Origin: JAHRVQ01 sp051278195
GTDB lineage: Bacteria > Pseudomonadota > Gammaproteobacteria > Pseudomonadales > Azotimanducaceae
NCBI GenBank assembly: GCA_051278195.1
Contig: JBNMQM010000021.1
Coordinates: 4,727-68,726 of the forward strand
Reading direction: 5' to 3'
DNA: 64,000 nt
Shown here: positions 44,902 through 53,532 of the stretch, piece by piece
Position numbering within the stretch: position 1 is the stretch's first letter
How the letters are laid out: every line of letters starts with the position of its first letter
The notes under the pieces: generated by a model
What the model saw: the letters and a program-made list of their open reading frames with translations, nothing else
What the model was told of the DNA's origin: nothing
Databases searched by the model: none
Translations under genes and position numbers: made by a program

Positions 44902-45831
44902 ATGAATTCAATCCATTCGGGCAGGCTTCTGGTTGTCGCGTCATTCATGCTGCCGCTGCTGATCTGGTCTGCAGTTAGCTACTTGCCATTTATTTGGCAC
45001 CCTAACGTAAAGATTACATTGCCCGGTGATGTCGCTTATTTTCGTGAAGGTATGCAGATAGAACGCGACCGCTTTGAAGCTGAGGCAGAGACAGTGAGAC
45101 AATCTGGCCTCGTTGTACCTGAAGGCTATCGAGCCAATCCGGTTTACTTGCCCGCACCTCATGAAGTGTTCCGCGCCATGTATACATCTTTTAGCACTGA
45201 GCCTAAGCGGCGCAGTGAGCAATGGCTGCATGAAAGCTTGTGGCATAGCATCACCATTATCTTCTGGGGCTTTACGCTCTCATCGGTATTCGGCATACCG
45301 CTTGGCATCCTCTGCGGAGCCTATTCGAGGATGTCGAAGTTGTTTGAACCCTTTATAGAATTCTTTCGTTACTTCCCTGCACCGGCATTTGGTGCGCTCG
45401 CGGTTGCGATTCTGGGTATTCACGATGCGCCGAAGATTGCGATTATTTTTATCGGCACATTTTTCCAGCAGGTACTTATTGTGGCGAATACCACCCGCAT
45501 GATTGATCCAGCGCTGATCGAGGCGGCAAGAACCCTAGGCGCGAGCCGTCGAGCTGTGTTGCTGCGAGTCGTTGTGCCCGGTGTTTTGCCGAACCTGTTT
45601 CGTGACAGTCGGATTTTGTTGGGTTGGGCCTGGACCTATCTGATCGTTGCGGAGTTGATCGGTACGAGTTCAGGCATCACCTGGTTTATCACTCAGCAAG
45701 CCCGCTACAAGAATTTTGATAACGTGTTCGCGGCCATCATAATGATAGGTCTTATCGGGCTGGCAACGGATTTGATCTTGTCGCGTTTTGGTATGCGGCT
45801 ATTTCGATGGCATAAAGGTGCCGCCTCGTGA
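44902..45831 (+). CDS. ABC transporter permease (NitT/TauT family)
   Basis: 309 residues with an N-terminal helix, a ~70-residue periplasmic stretch that is longer than in most family members, then the BPD_transp_1 core and the EAA loop EAARTLGASRRAVLLRVVVP. Inner-membrane channel for the solute delivered by the preceding binding protein, 4 bp upstream. The ATPase start overlaps its stop by 4 bp. Confidence 0.88.
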   Translation: MNSIHSGRLLVVASFMLPLLIWSAVSYLPFIWHPNVKITLPGDVAYFREGMQIERDRFEAEAETVRQSGLVVPEGYRANPVYLPAPHEVFRAMYTSFSTEPKRRSEQWLHESLWHSITIIFWGFTLSSVFGIPLGILCGAYSRMSKLFEPFIEFFRYFPAPAFGALAVAILGIHDAPKIAIIFIGTFFQQVLIVANTTRMIDPALIEAARTLGASRRAVLLRVVVPGVLPNLFRDSRILLGWAWTYLIVAELIGTSSGITWFITQQARYKNFDNVFAAIIMIGLIGLATDLILSRFGMRLFRWHKGAAS

Positions 45832-46688
45832 TCGAACAAGAAGATGTTGTCACCCGTCTTGAGCGGCTCAAAAGCCGACCTTTGATTTTGGAGTTGGATG
45901 GCCTGAGTAAACAATTTGGTCCCGACCTGACGATACTGAAGGATGTATCACTGGGCATTCACCGCCGGGAGTTTCTGACCGTGATTGGGCCATCTGGATG
46001 TGGTAAATCAACCTTGGCCCGCATCTTGGCCGGACTCGAGACGATTACGAGTGGCGAAGCACGGATCAGTGGCGAGCCTATCCTAGGCCCAGGACCCGAC
46101 CGGGGTATGGTGTTTCAAAAATACACCCTCTTTCCGTGGCTCACGGTAAAGCAGAATGTGATGTTTGGTTTAACCGCGCAGGGAGCAAGCAAGGGTCACG
46201 CAGAAGGTGAAGCGCGGGAGTGGATTGAAGTGATCGGTCTGACTAAATTTGCGGAGCACTACCCTCATCAGCTTTCCGGTGGCATGCAACAACGGGTTGC
46301 CATTGCCCGCTCACTTGCCACCCGACCTAAAGTCTTGTTAATGGATGAACCGTTCGGCGCTCTGGATGCCCAGACGCGACTGCGCATGCAACAGCACTTG
46401 ATTGAGATCTGGCAAAACATTGATGTCACAGTCATCTTTATCACTCATGATTTGGATGAAGCCATCTATCTGGCGGATCGGATATTGGTACTAAAACCGA
46501 ATCCCGGCGAAATTCAGGCCTTGATTGACGTGCCGCTTCCTAGACCACGCCTTCCCGAGCATCTGCAAACCACTGAGTTTACGTCCTTAAAAGAACAGCT
46601 TGGTGAACTGATTCATAGTCATCATCCGGTGGAAGAAGATGAACCGCTACACATATTTCGCATGACAAAGGTCGATGATGACGTCTGA
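45828..46688 (+). CDS. ABC transporter ATP-binding protein (NitT/TauT family)
   Basis: 286 residues. Walker A GPSGCGKSTL, Q-loop VFQKYTLFPWLT, signature LSGGMQQRVAIARSL, Walker B VLLMDEPFGALD, H-loop FITHDLDEA. Energises the import system; GTG start with ATGA-type overlap (GTGA) on the permease. Last gene of the HupE-MBL-MBL-ABC run. No terminator is seen behind it; a 13-bp tandem repeat follows. Confidence 0.9.
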   Translation: MIEQEDVVTRLERLKSRPLILELDGLSKQFGPDLTILKDVSLGIHRREFLTVIGPSGCGKSTLARILAGLETITSGEARISGEPILGPGPDRGMVFQKYTLFPWLTVKQNVMFGLTAQGASKGHAEGEAREWIEVIGLTKFAEHYPHQLSGGMQQRVAIARSLATRPKVLLMDEPFGALDAQTRLRMQQHLIEIWQNIDVTVIFITHDLDEAIYLADRILVLKPNPGEIQALIDVPLPRPRLPEHLQTTEFTSLKEQLGELIHSHHPVEEDEPLHIFRMTKVDDDV

Positions 46689-46702
46689 TGACTTTTTGGG
46701 TA

Positions 46703-46741
46703 GCCTACTTATTAGGCCGACTTATTAGGCCGACGTATTGG
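46703..46741. repeat. 13-bp x 3 tandem repeat
   Basis: GCCTACTTATTAG, GCCGACTTATTAG, GCCGACGTATTGG in direct succession just after the ABC ATPase gene. The copies differ by one to four bases, so the duplication is older than the perfect ones. Confidence 0.8.
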
Positions 46742-46829
46742 GTCTATCTATAGGTACGGGCTGACCCCTTTACCCGTCGATGGGATTTCATTACAGTCAT
46801 TGCGAGTTTTAGTAACGGCATAGGGTAAT

Positions 46830-47226
46830 GAAATCAAAAGCAATCGATTGGGTAAGAGCGCCAATGTGGTGTCTGATATCTGTATGGGCACCATGACCTT
46901 TGGCGCCGCTGCTGCTGAGAAAACCGCCTTCGAGATTCTTGACCGTTGCTATGATGCCGGTATCGACTTTTTCGATGCGGCTGAGAATTATCCCGTACCA
47001 CCTGACCCCAAGTGGGCCGGCGCAACAGAAGAAATTGTGAGCCGATGGCTTAAGACAAAATCTCGCGATTCGGTATTCATCGCCACCAAGGTCTCCGGCC
47101 CTAGTCATGGTAAAGCGCTTTATTAATCAAAAATCTGTTGCTTCGACGATTGTCGGCGCAACGCACTCCGATCAACTGGACGAAAACCCACATGTATCCA
47201 ATGGGCTAAAAAGGCGAAGGTCGTGA
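46830..47226 (+). pseudogene. aldo/keto reductase remnant with internal deletion
   Basis: The N-terminal ~95 codons read LGKSANVVSDICMGTMTFGA, DAGIDFFDAAENYPVPPDP, ATEEIVSRWLKTKSRDSVFI, an AKR barrel start with the catalytic Asp and Tyr of the tetrad, then stop at 47126. In the next frame, KRFINQKSVASTIVGATHSD and QLDENPHV follow at once, the extreme C-terminus of the same family. About 200 codons in the middle, with the catalytic Lys/His region, have been lost. Dead gene; its end overlaps the start of the QEGLA gene by 4 bp. Confidence 0.78.
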
Positions 47227-48503
47227 CTGCAACCCCATTAGATTCTAATTACCTAGACCAGCTCGCCTCGTTAGACCAGCGGATTGTCGCTGCGTCAAAA
47301 GAAATCAAGGTGCTCAGCAGGCTTAGTTGGCATTCGAGCATTCAAAGTTCATTTTTAGCTGATGCAGCGAAAGGTATTCTGAAATTACCTGAGCCGGTGT
47401 ATCCCAACATTGATCTCGCCGCAAACCGTGCAGAGCTAGCAACCTGTATGGCAAAACTTAAGGGAGACGGTGAGCCTTTGCAGCGGTATCTGTTTGACAC
47501 TGCGGAGTCCTATCATACGCTTTGCCTATTGCTGGAAGGGATCGGGACTAAAGCACTCTCCGAGCATAGTCTTACTTTGTGTGGCTCCCCAACGGATAAT
47601 ATTAGTAGCGGTCATGTCAATAGTCTTGAGGCGGCGAGACATTTTTTAGATGTTAGTAAATCTTACAAGCAAAATGATGCATTAAGGGAGCTAGATTACT
47701 GCCTATCCGCGGAAGTCATGGCAACAGAAATTCGTGCACGGCTCTGTGAGGTGTTTGAAGAAGGTATGCTGCGAGTCGAGGTTGATGCCGATATGGTTTC
47801 CAAGGCGGCAGCCGGAGCGTCTAGGGTTCGGTTACGCGCCAATACCCCATTTACTGAATATGATTTAGACCAGCTTTTGCAGCATGAAGCCTTTGTTCAT
47901 AGCCTAACGGCCATCAATGGCAAGCGGCAGCGATTTCAGTGTTTTAGTTTAGGCGCGCCAAGAACCACTGGAGCGCAGGAAGGGCTGGCGACCTTTGCCG
48001 AAATGGTCACGGGTGTCATGGACATCGGCCGTCTTGAGCGGCTTGCGCTGCGGGTCGTGGGAATTGATCACGTTCTCAATGGCGCCGATTTTGTCGAGGC
48101 CTACCGATTCTTTTTAAGCGTGGGTCTCACAGATGTTGATAGTTTTAACTCAACCATGCGAATTTTTCGAGGCGCACCTTTGACCGGCGGCGCCGCTTTT
48201 ACCAAAGACGTGGTGTATTTACATGGGTTGATGGACGTCGATACATTCTTCCGCTGGGCCATGCAGCACAACAAGCTTGATATTAGTCGACACTTCTTTG
48301 CGGGGCGCATGACGCTAAACGATGTGGTGAACCTGGATGCAGTATTTGAATCTGGTGTCTTACAGGAACCAAGCTTTCTACCACCTTGGATGAAGCGTAC
48401 CAGTGCGCTGGCCAGCTACTTAGCATTTAGCGTGTTCACCAATCGAATTGCCGTAGAAACGCTCGATGCAGATTTTGAATTTACCCGGCACGATGGCGCA
48501 TAG
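47223..48503 (+). CDS. DUF1704 QEGLA-motif protein (metallopeptidase-like)
   Basis: 426 residues, soluble. Shows LLQHEAFVHSLTAINGKRQ (HExxxH-type zinc site) followed by QEGLATFAEMVTG, the QEGLA motif giving the third ligand, as in proteins annotated flavohemoglobin expression-modulating and in eukaryotic MATCAP tyrosine carboxypeptidases. Likely a carboxypeptidase; substrate unknown. GTG start with GAAGG before it, beginning inside the tail of the reductase remnant. The frame is intact. Confidence 0.85.
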   Translation: MTATPLDSNYLDQLASLDQRIVAASKEIKVLSRLSWHSSIQSSFLADAAKGILKLPEPVYPNIDLAANRAELATCMAKLKGDGEPLQRYLFDTAESYHTLCLLLEGIGTKALSEHSLTLCGSPTDNISSGHVNSLEAARHFLDVSKSYKQNDALRELDYCLSAEVMATEIRARLCEVFEEGMLRVEVDADMVSKAAAGASRVRLRANTPFTEYDLDQLLQHEAFVHSLTAINGKRQRFQCFSLGAPRTTGAQEGLATFAEMVTGVMDIGRLERLALRVVGIDHVLNGADFVEAYRFFLSVGLTDVDSFNSTMRIFRGAPLTGGAAFTKDVVYLHGLMDVDTFFRWAMQHNKLDISRHFFAGRMTLNDVVNLDAVFESGVLQEPSFLPPWMKRTSALASYLAFSVFTNRIAVETLDADFEFTRHDGA

Positions 48504-48920
48504 AAAGTTGAGAGGCTTGTCATGAAACTGATTATTGTTCGTCTCCTGTTGTTCACCACGACGCTTGAGCAAATCTACAGCGCGGTAGATCTAGCGCCCG
48601 ACGAAACCTTCACGAACGAAGTGCGGCCATAAGGCCCTCGCATATGCCCTCGTTAATGACGGTGGCTTCGCAGTCGGCATGGGTTACAAGGCACCGTCAG
48701 AACCGGCAGCCAGTTTGACCGCTCGGGACGAGTGTGAGCAGTGGCCCCAAGAAAGCGAAATAACAGCCCTGAGCGAAATAACAGCCCTGAGCGAAATAAC
48801 AGCCTTGAGCGAAATAGCAGCCTTGAGCGAAATAACAGCCCTGAGCGAAATAACAGCCCTGAGCGAGTCTGGGCAGCGCGAGGCGCTGGCCCAGAACCAG
48901 AACTAGCAAACTTTTGCCGT
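48504..48920. other. 417-bp region with gene fragments and a repeat tract
   Basis: A 36-codon frame from ATG 48521 (KLIIVRLLLFTTTLEQIYSA) looks like a cut signal peptide. About 40 codons (YALVNDGGFAVGMGYKAPSE, then a D/E-C-E-Q stretch) in another frame resemble the DUF4189-like repeat proteins and lead into the 18-bp repeat. No intact gene is supported. Confidence 0.45.
48754..48861. repeat. 18-bp x 6 tandem repeat
   Basis: AGCGAAATAACAGCCCTG repeated six times with only one or two substitutions, plus a partial seventh copy. It keeps frame on both strands (SEITAL on plus; a CYFAQG-type repeat on minus), which creates false ORFs. It ends 60 bp from the flavodoxin gene 3' end. Confidence 0.95.
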
Positions 48921-49679
48921 TTAGCGTTTGTGCTCGGGACTATGGAAATCGGTCTGGCATCCCGCATCCCATGCTTCTGGTTGGTTGCCATGAGACGGAA
49001 AGCCACCCGCATCTTTTAGCATGCGTGCCATATGCAAAGTGTTCCAAACCAGGAAGGTGGTGTTGCGGTTTGTGAAGTCGTTTTCTGGTCCACCTGATCC
49101 AGCATCCATGTAAGAAGGTCCCGGCCCAGCTTCTCCCATCCATCCAGCATCTGCTTGTGGCGGCACGGTGTAACCGATGTGTGACAGCGAAAATAGGATG
49201 TTCATGGCGCAGTGCTTAACGCCATCTTCGTTGCCGGTGATCAGCGTTGCGCCAACCTTGCCGTAGTCGCGGTACTGTCCTTTGTCATTGAATGCATGTG
49301 TATAGCCATACATCCGTTCCAGTACTCGATTACAAACAGAGCTCTTTTCGCCGAGCCAGACAGAAGTGCCAATAATCAGAATGTCACAGGCATCGACCTT
49401 AGCCTGAAGCTGTGGCCAGTCATCCTTCGCGTAACCGTCGACGCCGGCGTAGTCCATTTCGAGGCCTGCCGGAAGCTCGAAGTCCACGGGTCTGACAATT
49501 TCAGTCTTCACTCCATTGGCCTGATAGATTCGTTCTGCGACTTGTAATAAGCCTTCGGTATGGGACAAGTTCGGCGAGCGCGTAAGCGTGCAGTTCAGCA
49601 TCAGTACGCTTAGATCGTTGTACTTCGCGGGTGCTGCTTCACATTGATGCTCGGTAATATTCGTGAGTTGTTCGGTCAT
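48921..49679 (-). CDS. flavodoxin-family NAD(P)H:FMN oxidoreductase
   Basis: 252 residues. Flavodoxin-like fold: first strand and FMN phosphate loop LMLNCTLTRSPNLSHTEGLL, middle strand CDILIIGTSVWLGEKSSVC, and GKVGATLITGNEDGVKHCAM for the isoalloxazine site. It is a longer member with an extra C-terminal region (WNTLHMARMLKDAGGFP). Cytosolic quinone or FMN reductase by family; partner unknown. ATG at 49679 with GGAG near. Confidence 0.8.
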   Translation of the reverse strand: MTEQLTNITEHQCEAAPAKYNDLSVLMLNCTLTRSPNLSHTEGLLQVAERIYQANGVKTEIVRPVDFELPAGLEMDYAGVDGYAKDDWPQLQAKVDACDILIIGTSVWLGEKSSVCNRVLERMYGYTHAFNDKGQYRDYGKVGATLITGNEDGVKHCAMNILFSLSHIGYTVPPQADAGWMGEAGPGPSYMDAGSGGPENDFTNRNTTFLVWNTLHMARMLKDAGGFPSHGNQPEAWDAGCQTDFHSPEHKR

Positions 49680-49866
49680 TCCTGATCATCTCCTTGAGTT
49701 CTTTTTATTGGATGTTTGTCTAGAGTCTGTCGAGCGCTTTTCTAGATCATGGAGACATAGACACGTGGAGATGACGAAATGTTACAACGAGAAACTAATT
49801 TCGCCATTCACCGGTCCTATATCAGTCGTCTCTCGTGAGAGTGTTCTACAGGGTGGCTTAGAGACC

Positions 49867-49902
49867 GGTAGTGAGACGGGTAGTGAGACGGGTAGTGAGA
49901 AT
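49867..49902. repeat. 12-bp x 3 tandem repeat before the lipoprotein hydrolase
   Basis: GGTAGTGAGACG twice, then GGTAGTGAGAAT, 15 bp before the ATG at 49917. Its position in the leader means that copy number could alter spacing to the ribosome site or the promoter. The rest of the gap 49680-49866 holds no gene. Confidence 0.88.
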
Positions 49903-49916
49903 GCTAGAGTGAACAC

Positions 49917-50858
49917 ATGAAAAAATTTCTGCCACAGCGGCTGCTTGCAGTGAGTCTATTGTTGTCACTAGCAGGCTGCATTCCGCCTTTCAATCAGGAC
50001 GACCCGCAAAGTTTTTCCGAGCCGTTACGTGAATTTGAGGTCGATAAGATCCGCTATGTAGCCTCCGGTGATCCGCTTAAGCCACTCGTTTTTCTGCTTC
50101 ACGGCACGCCCGGCTCGTGGCATGCGTTCCGCCATATACTGGAAGATGAACAACTGCAAAATCGTGCTCACCTTGTTGCTCCAGACCGGCCCGGATTCGG
50201 CGCATCCAGAGCTGCAGGATTGGCAGCGTCCTTTCAGGATCAGGTTGCCTTGCTCAAACCCGCCCTGGATAGAAACCAATCCGGCCTGCGAGCGGTCGTG
50301 GTCGGTCATTCTCTGGGTGGCTCCATCGCCTATCGCTATGCGATTGATGCGCCGGACCAGGTGGGCGGCATTGTGGTCATCTCATCTAACATTGATCCAG
50401 CGCTGGGCCAGCCGCGCTGGTTTAATCGGCTCGCGTCCTTGCCGGGTGCCGATTGGCTGCTGCCGAACCAACTCTTGTTGGCCAACCGGGAGATTGAACC
50501 GCTCAGAGCAGAGTTAGAGACCATGGAAAATGAATTGTCCAAAATTACAGCCATGATTACTGTGCTGCATGGCGCGGAAGACCGCTTGGTGTCGGTCGAC
50601 AATCTTGACTATCTCGAACGTAAGTTGGGCACTGAACTGGACGCTAAACCAGACACCAATCTAGTCACCAATCTAGACAACAAACTGGGCGCTGATTTAG
50701 GTGCTGACCTAGCGCGCAAGCAAACCTATCAATTGATCCGTGAAGAGGCTCAGGGTCACTTTCTGATCTGGGAAAGACCAGATCTTGTGCGCCAGGCGAT
50801 CCTGCAGCAACTGGCTGCGCTCGTGCATGCTGAACAAGAACAGGCGCAATCACATTGA
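49917..50858 (+). CDS. alpha/beta hydrolase lipoprotein
   Basis: 313 residues. Lipoprotein signal with lipobox LAGC (Cys21). Hydrolase core: HGTPGSWHAFRHIL for the oxyanion hole, VVVGHSLGGSIAYRYAI nucleophile elbow, HGAEDRLVSV acid, and QGHFLIWERP histidine. Between acid and His there is a low-complexity insert (about residues 240-265) of near repeats such as KPDTNLVTNLDNKLGADLG, probably grown by tandem duplication. Membrane-anchored in the envelope; ester substrate unknown. Overlaps the ATP-grasp gene by 4 bp. Confidence 0.82.
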   Translation: MKKFLPQRLLAVSLLLSLAGCIPPFNQDDPQSFSEPLREFEVDKIRYVASGDPLKPLVFLLHGTPGSWHAFRHILEDEQLQNRAHLVAPDRPGFGASRAAGLAASFQDQVALLKPALDRNQSGLRAVVVGHSLGGSIAYRYAIDAPDQVGGIVVISSNIDPALGQPRWFNRLASLPGADWLLPNQLLLANREIEPLRAELETMENELSKITAMITVLHGAEDRLVSVDNLDYLERKLGTELDAKPDTNLVTNLDNKLGADLGADLARKQTYQLIREEAQGHFLIWERPDLVRQAILQQLAALVHAEQEQAQSH

Positions 50859-51877
50859 AGCACTTTGAGTTTTGGCCGGCGCGAGTATTTGAAGTACCTT
50901 ATTATCTGTGGCTATTACTGTTGTGTGGTCGTTATCGATTGCCGCCGGGGTTTCTGGCTAAAGCCAACTATGCCTTGAACCATGGTGAAATCGGTCTCGG
51001 TTCCAAGTATGAAACCCAATTGGCATTTCCCCAGACACACTTCCCGGCAACTTGCCTGATTCGCAAAGACAAGGCTCGCGACGAGAACGTGCGCACCGCG
51101 CTAGATTTTGCACAGCAACATGGCTGGCCACTCATACTCAAACCCGATATGGGTGCGGTGGGTAAGGGCATTATCCGCTTAGATAATGCAGACAGTGTTG
51201 CGGCGACTGTGCCTCATCTCTATGGCGATCATCTATTGCAGGCTTACTGTGACTTGCCAGAAGAGTTTGGTGTCTTTTATGTCAACACCGGTGGCCGGCC
51301 GAGCATTACTGGCATTAACCAAAAGCATTTTCCAACAGTCGTCGGAGATGGCAGCGCAACGCTGGATCAACTTGCGCGAGCACATCCCCGCTACAGTGAC
51401 CATTGGCCATTGTTTCTGAAATATCTCGATCTCGGTCATGTGCCTGCTCCCGGCGAGCATTTTCGATTGTCGTTTGTGGGCTCACATACCATGGGCTGCA
51501 AGTTTACGGACGATAGTGAATTGCTGACACCAGCACTGCTTGAGGCGGTAAGCAACGTTTGCCTGCCGCAGCCTGGCTTCAATTTTGGTCGGCTGGATGT
51601 TCGCGCGGAAAGTCGTGCTGCTTTGCAGGCCGGCCGATTTGTGGTCATTGAAGTCAACGGCGTGGCGTCCCTGCCAACTCATATGTTTGATCCCGACAAC
51701 TCTCTGCTAAAGGGCTATGCCATATTCCTTCGGCATGGCTCACTGCTGGCTCTGGCAGCGCATGAACACCGACAACAACCGATGTCGCTTATGTCTTTAC
51801 GCGATGTGTGGGCGCACGTGGTCGAAAACCAACAGCGCCTAGAGGCAATACATCAACAAGCGCTGGATGCCCCTTGA
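50855..51877 (+). CDS. ATP-grasp family protein (D-Ala-D-Ala-ligase/carboxylate-amine ligase-like)
   Basis: 340 residues. ATP-grasp elements: WPLILKPDMGAVGKGIIRL, HLLQAYCDLPEEFGVFYV, and metal-binding FVVIEVNGVASLPTHMFDPD. The ligase type is not a known D-Ala-D-Ala ligase. The N-terminal ~70 residues are hydrophobic in part (YYLWLLLLCGRY) and might lie on the membrane. Start is TTG, overlapping the hydrolase TGA by 4 bp; no in-frame ATG is near. The pair may make and modify an envelope metabolite; inferred only from coupling. Confidence 0.75.
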   Translation: MKHFEFWPARVFEVPYYLWLLLLCGRYRLPPGFLAKANYALNHGEIGLGSKYETQLAFPQTHFPATCLIRKDKARDENVRTALDFAQQHGWPLILKPDMGAVGKGIIRLDNADSVAATVPHLYGDHLLQAYCDLPEEFGVFYVNTGGRPSITGINQKHFPTVVGDGSATLDQLARAHPRYSDHWPLFLKYLDLGHVPAPGEHFRLSFVGSHTMGCKFTDDSELLTPALLEAVSNVCLPQPGFNFGRLDVRAESRAALQAGRFVVIEVNGVASLPTHMFDPDNSLLKGYAIFLRHGSLLALAAHEHRQQPMSLMSLRDVWAHVVENQQRLEAIHQQALDAP

Positions 51878-52074
51878 ATTTCCGGTGCGGGTTTATTCAA
51901 ACTAGGTGTAACATCCAGAGCTTGAGCGCGTCCAAATAGTCAGAATGCAACATTGTCGAGTTTTCGGCATCACGCACCGAATGCTTACAGAAAGGTATGC
52001 AGAAAGACTTACAAAATTACTTAGAGCGTCACTTAAGGCGCCACTTGCGGGCTTAATTTAGGGAGTACCGATCG

Positions 52075-52338
52075 ATGACAATACTGGGTTATGTTTTTCT
52101 AACCTACCTGCTGTTGGGTTTGCTGTTTGCCATCGCATTTGCAGCGAAAGGCTGCAAGGTGCTGGATGAAGGCGCTGCCACCAGTGGCGTCGCGTTTCGG
52201 CTGATGATTGTGCCCGCGTCCCTGTTGCTCTGGCCGCATCTACTTAGGCGTTGGCTAAGCGCCCGCGGCGAGGAAAGCGCCCGCGGCGAGGAAAGCGCCC
52301 GCGGCGATGCCAATGTCGAGGGCAATCAACATGATTAG
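52075..52338 (+). CDS. small membrane protein, first gene of a redox-type operon
   Basis: 87 residues with a first helix (GYVFLTYLLLGLLFAIAFAA) and a second (RLMIVPASLLLWPHLL), then an expanded tail SARGEE-SARGEE-SARGD encoded by three copies of an 18-bp repeat. The Cys in AAKGCKVLDEGA is notable. ATG at 52075 with GGGAG upstream. It overlaps the next small gene by 8 bp. Function unknown; such short subunits often accompany membrane reductases. Confidence 0.68.
   Translation: MTILGYVFLTYLLLGLLFAIAFAAKGCKVLDEGAATSGVAFRLMIVPASLLLWPHLLRRWLSARGEESARGEESARGDANVEGNQHD
52258..52311. repeat. 18-bp x 3 in-frame tandem repeat
   Basis: AGCGCCCGCGGCGAGGAA twice and a third copy changed at its end, coding SARGEE units in the cytosolic tail of the small membrane protein. 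Frame is preserved. Confidence 0.92.
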
Positions 52339-52483
52339 ATCGCAGCGTAGTATTCACCGTTTCGCCTGGTCGCTGCTGGTGCCCTTGATGTGCCTCGCAC
52401 TCTGGGCTGGCATACAGAACCGCGATGTTGAGGTCACCATCGACGCCGCGCCGCATATTACTGAAGAGGCGGCATTGCCATGA
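52331..52483 (+). CDS. 50-residue single-pass membrane protein
   Basis: Short gene MIRSQRSIHRFAWSLLVPLM onward, with one transmembrane helix (SLLVPLMCLALWAGIQ) and an exported tail ending EEAALP. It overlaps the preceding gene by 8 bp and the Rieske-fusion gene by 4 bp (ATGA), which strongly supports that it is translated. Function unknown; a likely small subunit of the neighbouring reductase. Confidence 0.7.
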   Translation: MIRSQRSIHRFAWSLLVPLMCLALWAGIQNRDVEVTIDAAPHITEEAALP

Positions 52484-53532
52484 CTCATCAATACGTATCC
52501 GTACAATGGAACCCAAAGAAGCGACTCTATGATCTGACGCTTTGGGGTGGCATTGCATTGTTTATCGCCACCTATATGGTCGTCAGTCTGGCTACATTCG
52601 CCGGACCGGACGCGCTATCGCCGATGATACTGCTGATTCGGGCATTTGCGACCTGTGCTTTCGTCATGCTAACAATGATCTTATGTATTGGCCCACTGTG
52701 TCGGTTAGATCCACGTTTTTTGCCATTGCTCTACAACCGCAGGCACTTTGGCGTTTCCATGTTCATCGTGGCTCTGGTGCACGGTATTTTGGCGATCCTG
52801 TGGTATCACGGCTTTGGTGTTATTAGTCCGATAGCCTCACTGTTCTCTGCACCAGATGTGATTAACAGTTTTTCGGACGTGCCCTTTCAGCCCTTTGGTT
52901 TTGCGGCGCTCATGATTTTGCTACTGATGGCGGCCACCAGTCATGACTATTGGAACGCAAACCTTGGCCCGCGAGTTTGGAAAGCGCTGCATATGTTCGT
53001 TTACGCTGCCTATGCGCTGGTCGTGGTGCACCTTGCTGGCGGCGCGTTGCAGGAAAGTAACACCGGCATTCATCCGCTATTTGTTGGGTTTAGTGTCGCG
53101 CTCGTGGGTGGCCTACACCTGATCGCAGGCTTTAAAGAAACCGGTAAAGACGGCAATGGTTTAGCGAATTCAGATTGGCTAGATGTAGGTTGCTGGCAAG
53201 ACATCGAAAACGATCGCGGTATGGTGGTCTGTCTCGAGGATGGTGAACGAGTCGCTGTATTTCGCTATGACGAGACGCGCATTGCCGCCGTGGGTAACGC
53301 CTGTAAACACCAGCTTGGACCCTTGGGTGAGGGTCGTGTGATAGATGGCTGCATTACCTGTCCGTGGCATGGTTATCAATATCGACCAGAAGACGGCCGG
53401 TCGCCACCGCCTTTTACAGAAATGATCCCGACCTATCGAGTTAAACTCGAGGGTGACCGAATTCTCTTACACCCAACCCCGTTGCCTGATGGCACGGCCC
53501 GTGAAGTTGCCGTGATTGGAGGTGCAGCATGA
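52480..53532 (+). CDS. ferric-reductase-like membrane domain fused to a Rieske 2Fe-2S domain
   Basis: 350 residues. About six helices with histidines suited to heme b (RRHFGVSMFIVALVHGIL, WKALHMFVYAAYALVVVHL), as in FRD/MsrQ/YedZ-type proteins, then a C-terminal Rieske domain with ligand pairs CKH and CPWH (NACKHQLGPLG, CITCPWHGYQY). It should carry electrons between a quinol or heme and the cluster across or along the membrane. The fusion order (ferric reductase first, Rieske last) is uncommon. Both ends overlap neighbours by 4 bp. Confidence 0.85.
   Translation: MTHQYVSVQWNPKKRLYDLTLWGGIALFIATYMVVSLATFAGPDALSPMILLIRAFATCAFVMLTMILCIGPLCRLDPRFLPLLYNRRHFGVSMFIVALVHGILAILWYHGFGVISPIASLFSAPDVINSFSDVPFQPFGFAALMILLLMAATSHDYWNANLGPRVWKALHMFVYAAYALVVVHLAGGALQESNTGIHPLFVGFSVALVGGLHLIAGFKETGKDGNGLANSDWLDVGCWQDIENDRGMVVCLEDGERVAVFRYDETRIAAVGNACKHQLGPLGEGRVIDGCITCPWHGYQYRPEDGRSPPPFTEMIPTYRVKLEGDRILLHPTPLPDGTAREVAVIGGAA

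Noticed and set aside
48697..48909. Minus-strand and plus-strand ORFs of 70-119 codons over the 18-bp repeat
   Set aside because: Both are products of the repeat having no stop in several frames; no homology, signal or ribosome site.
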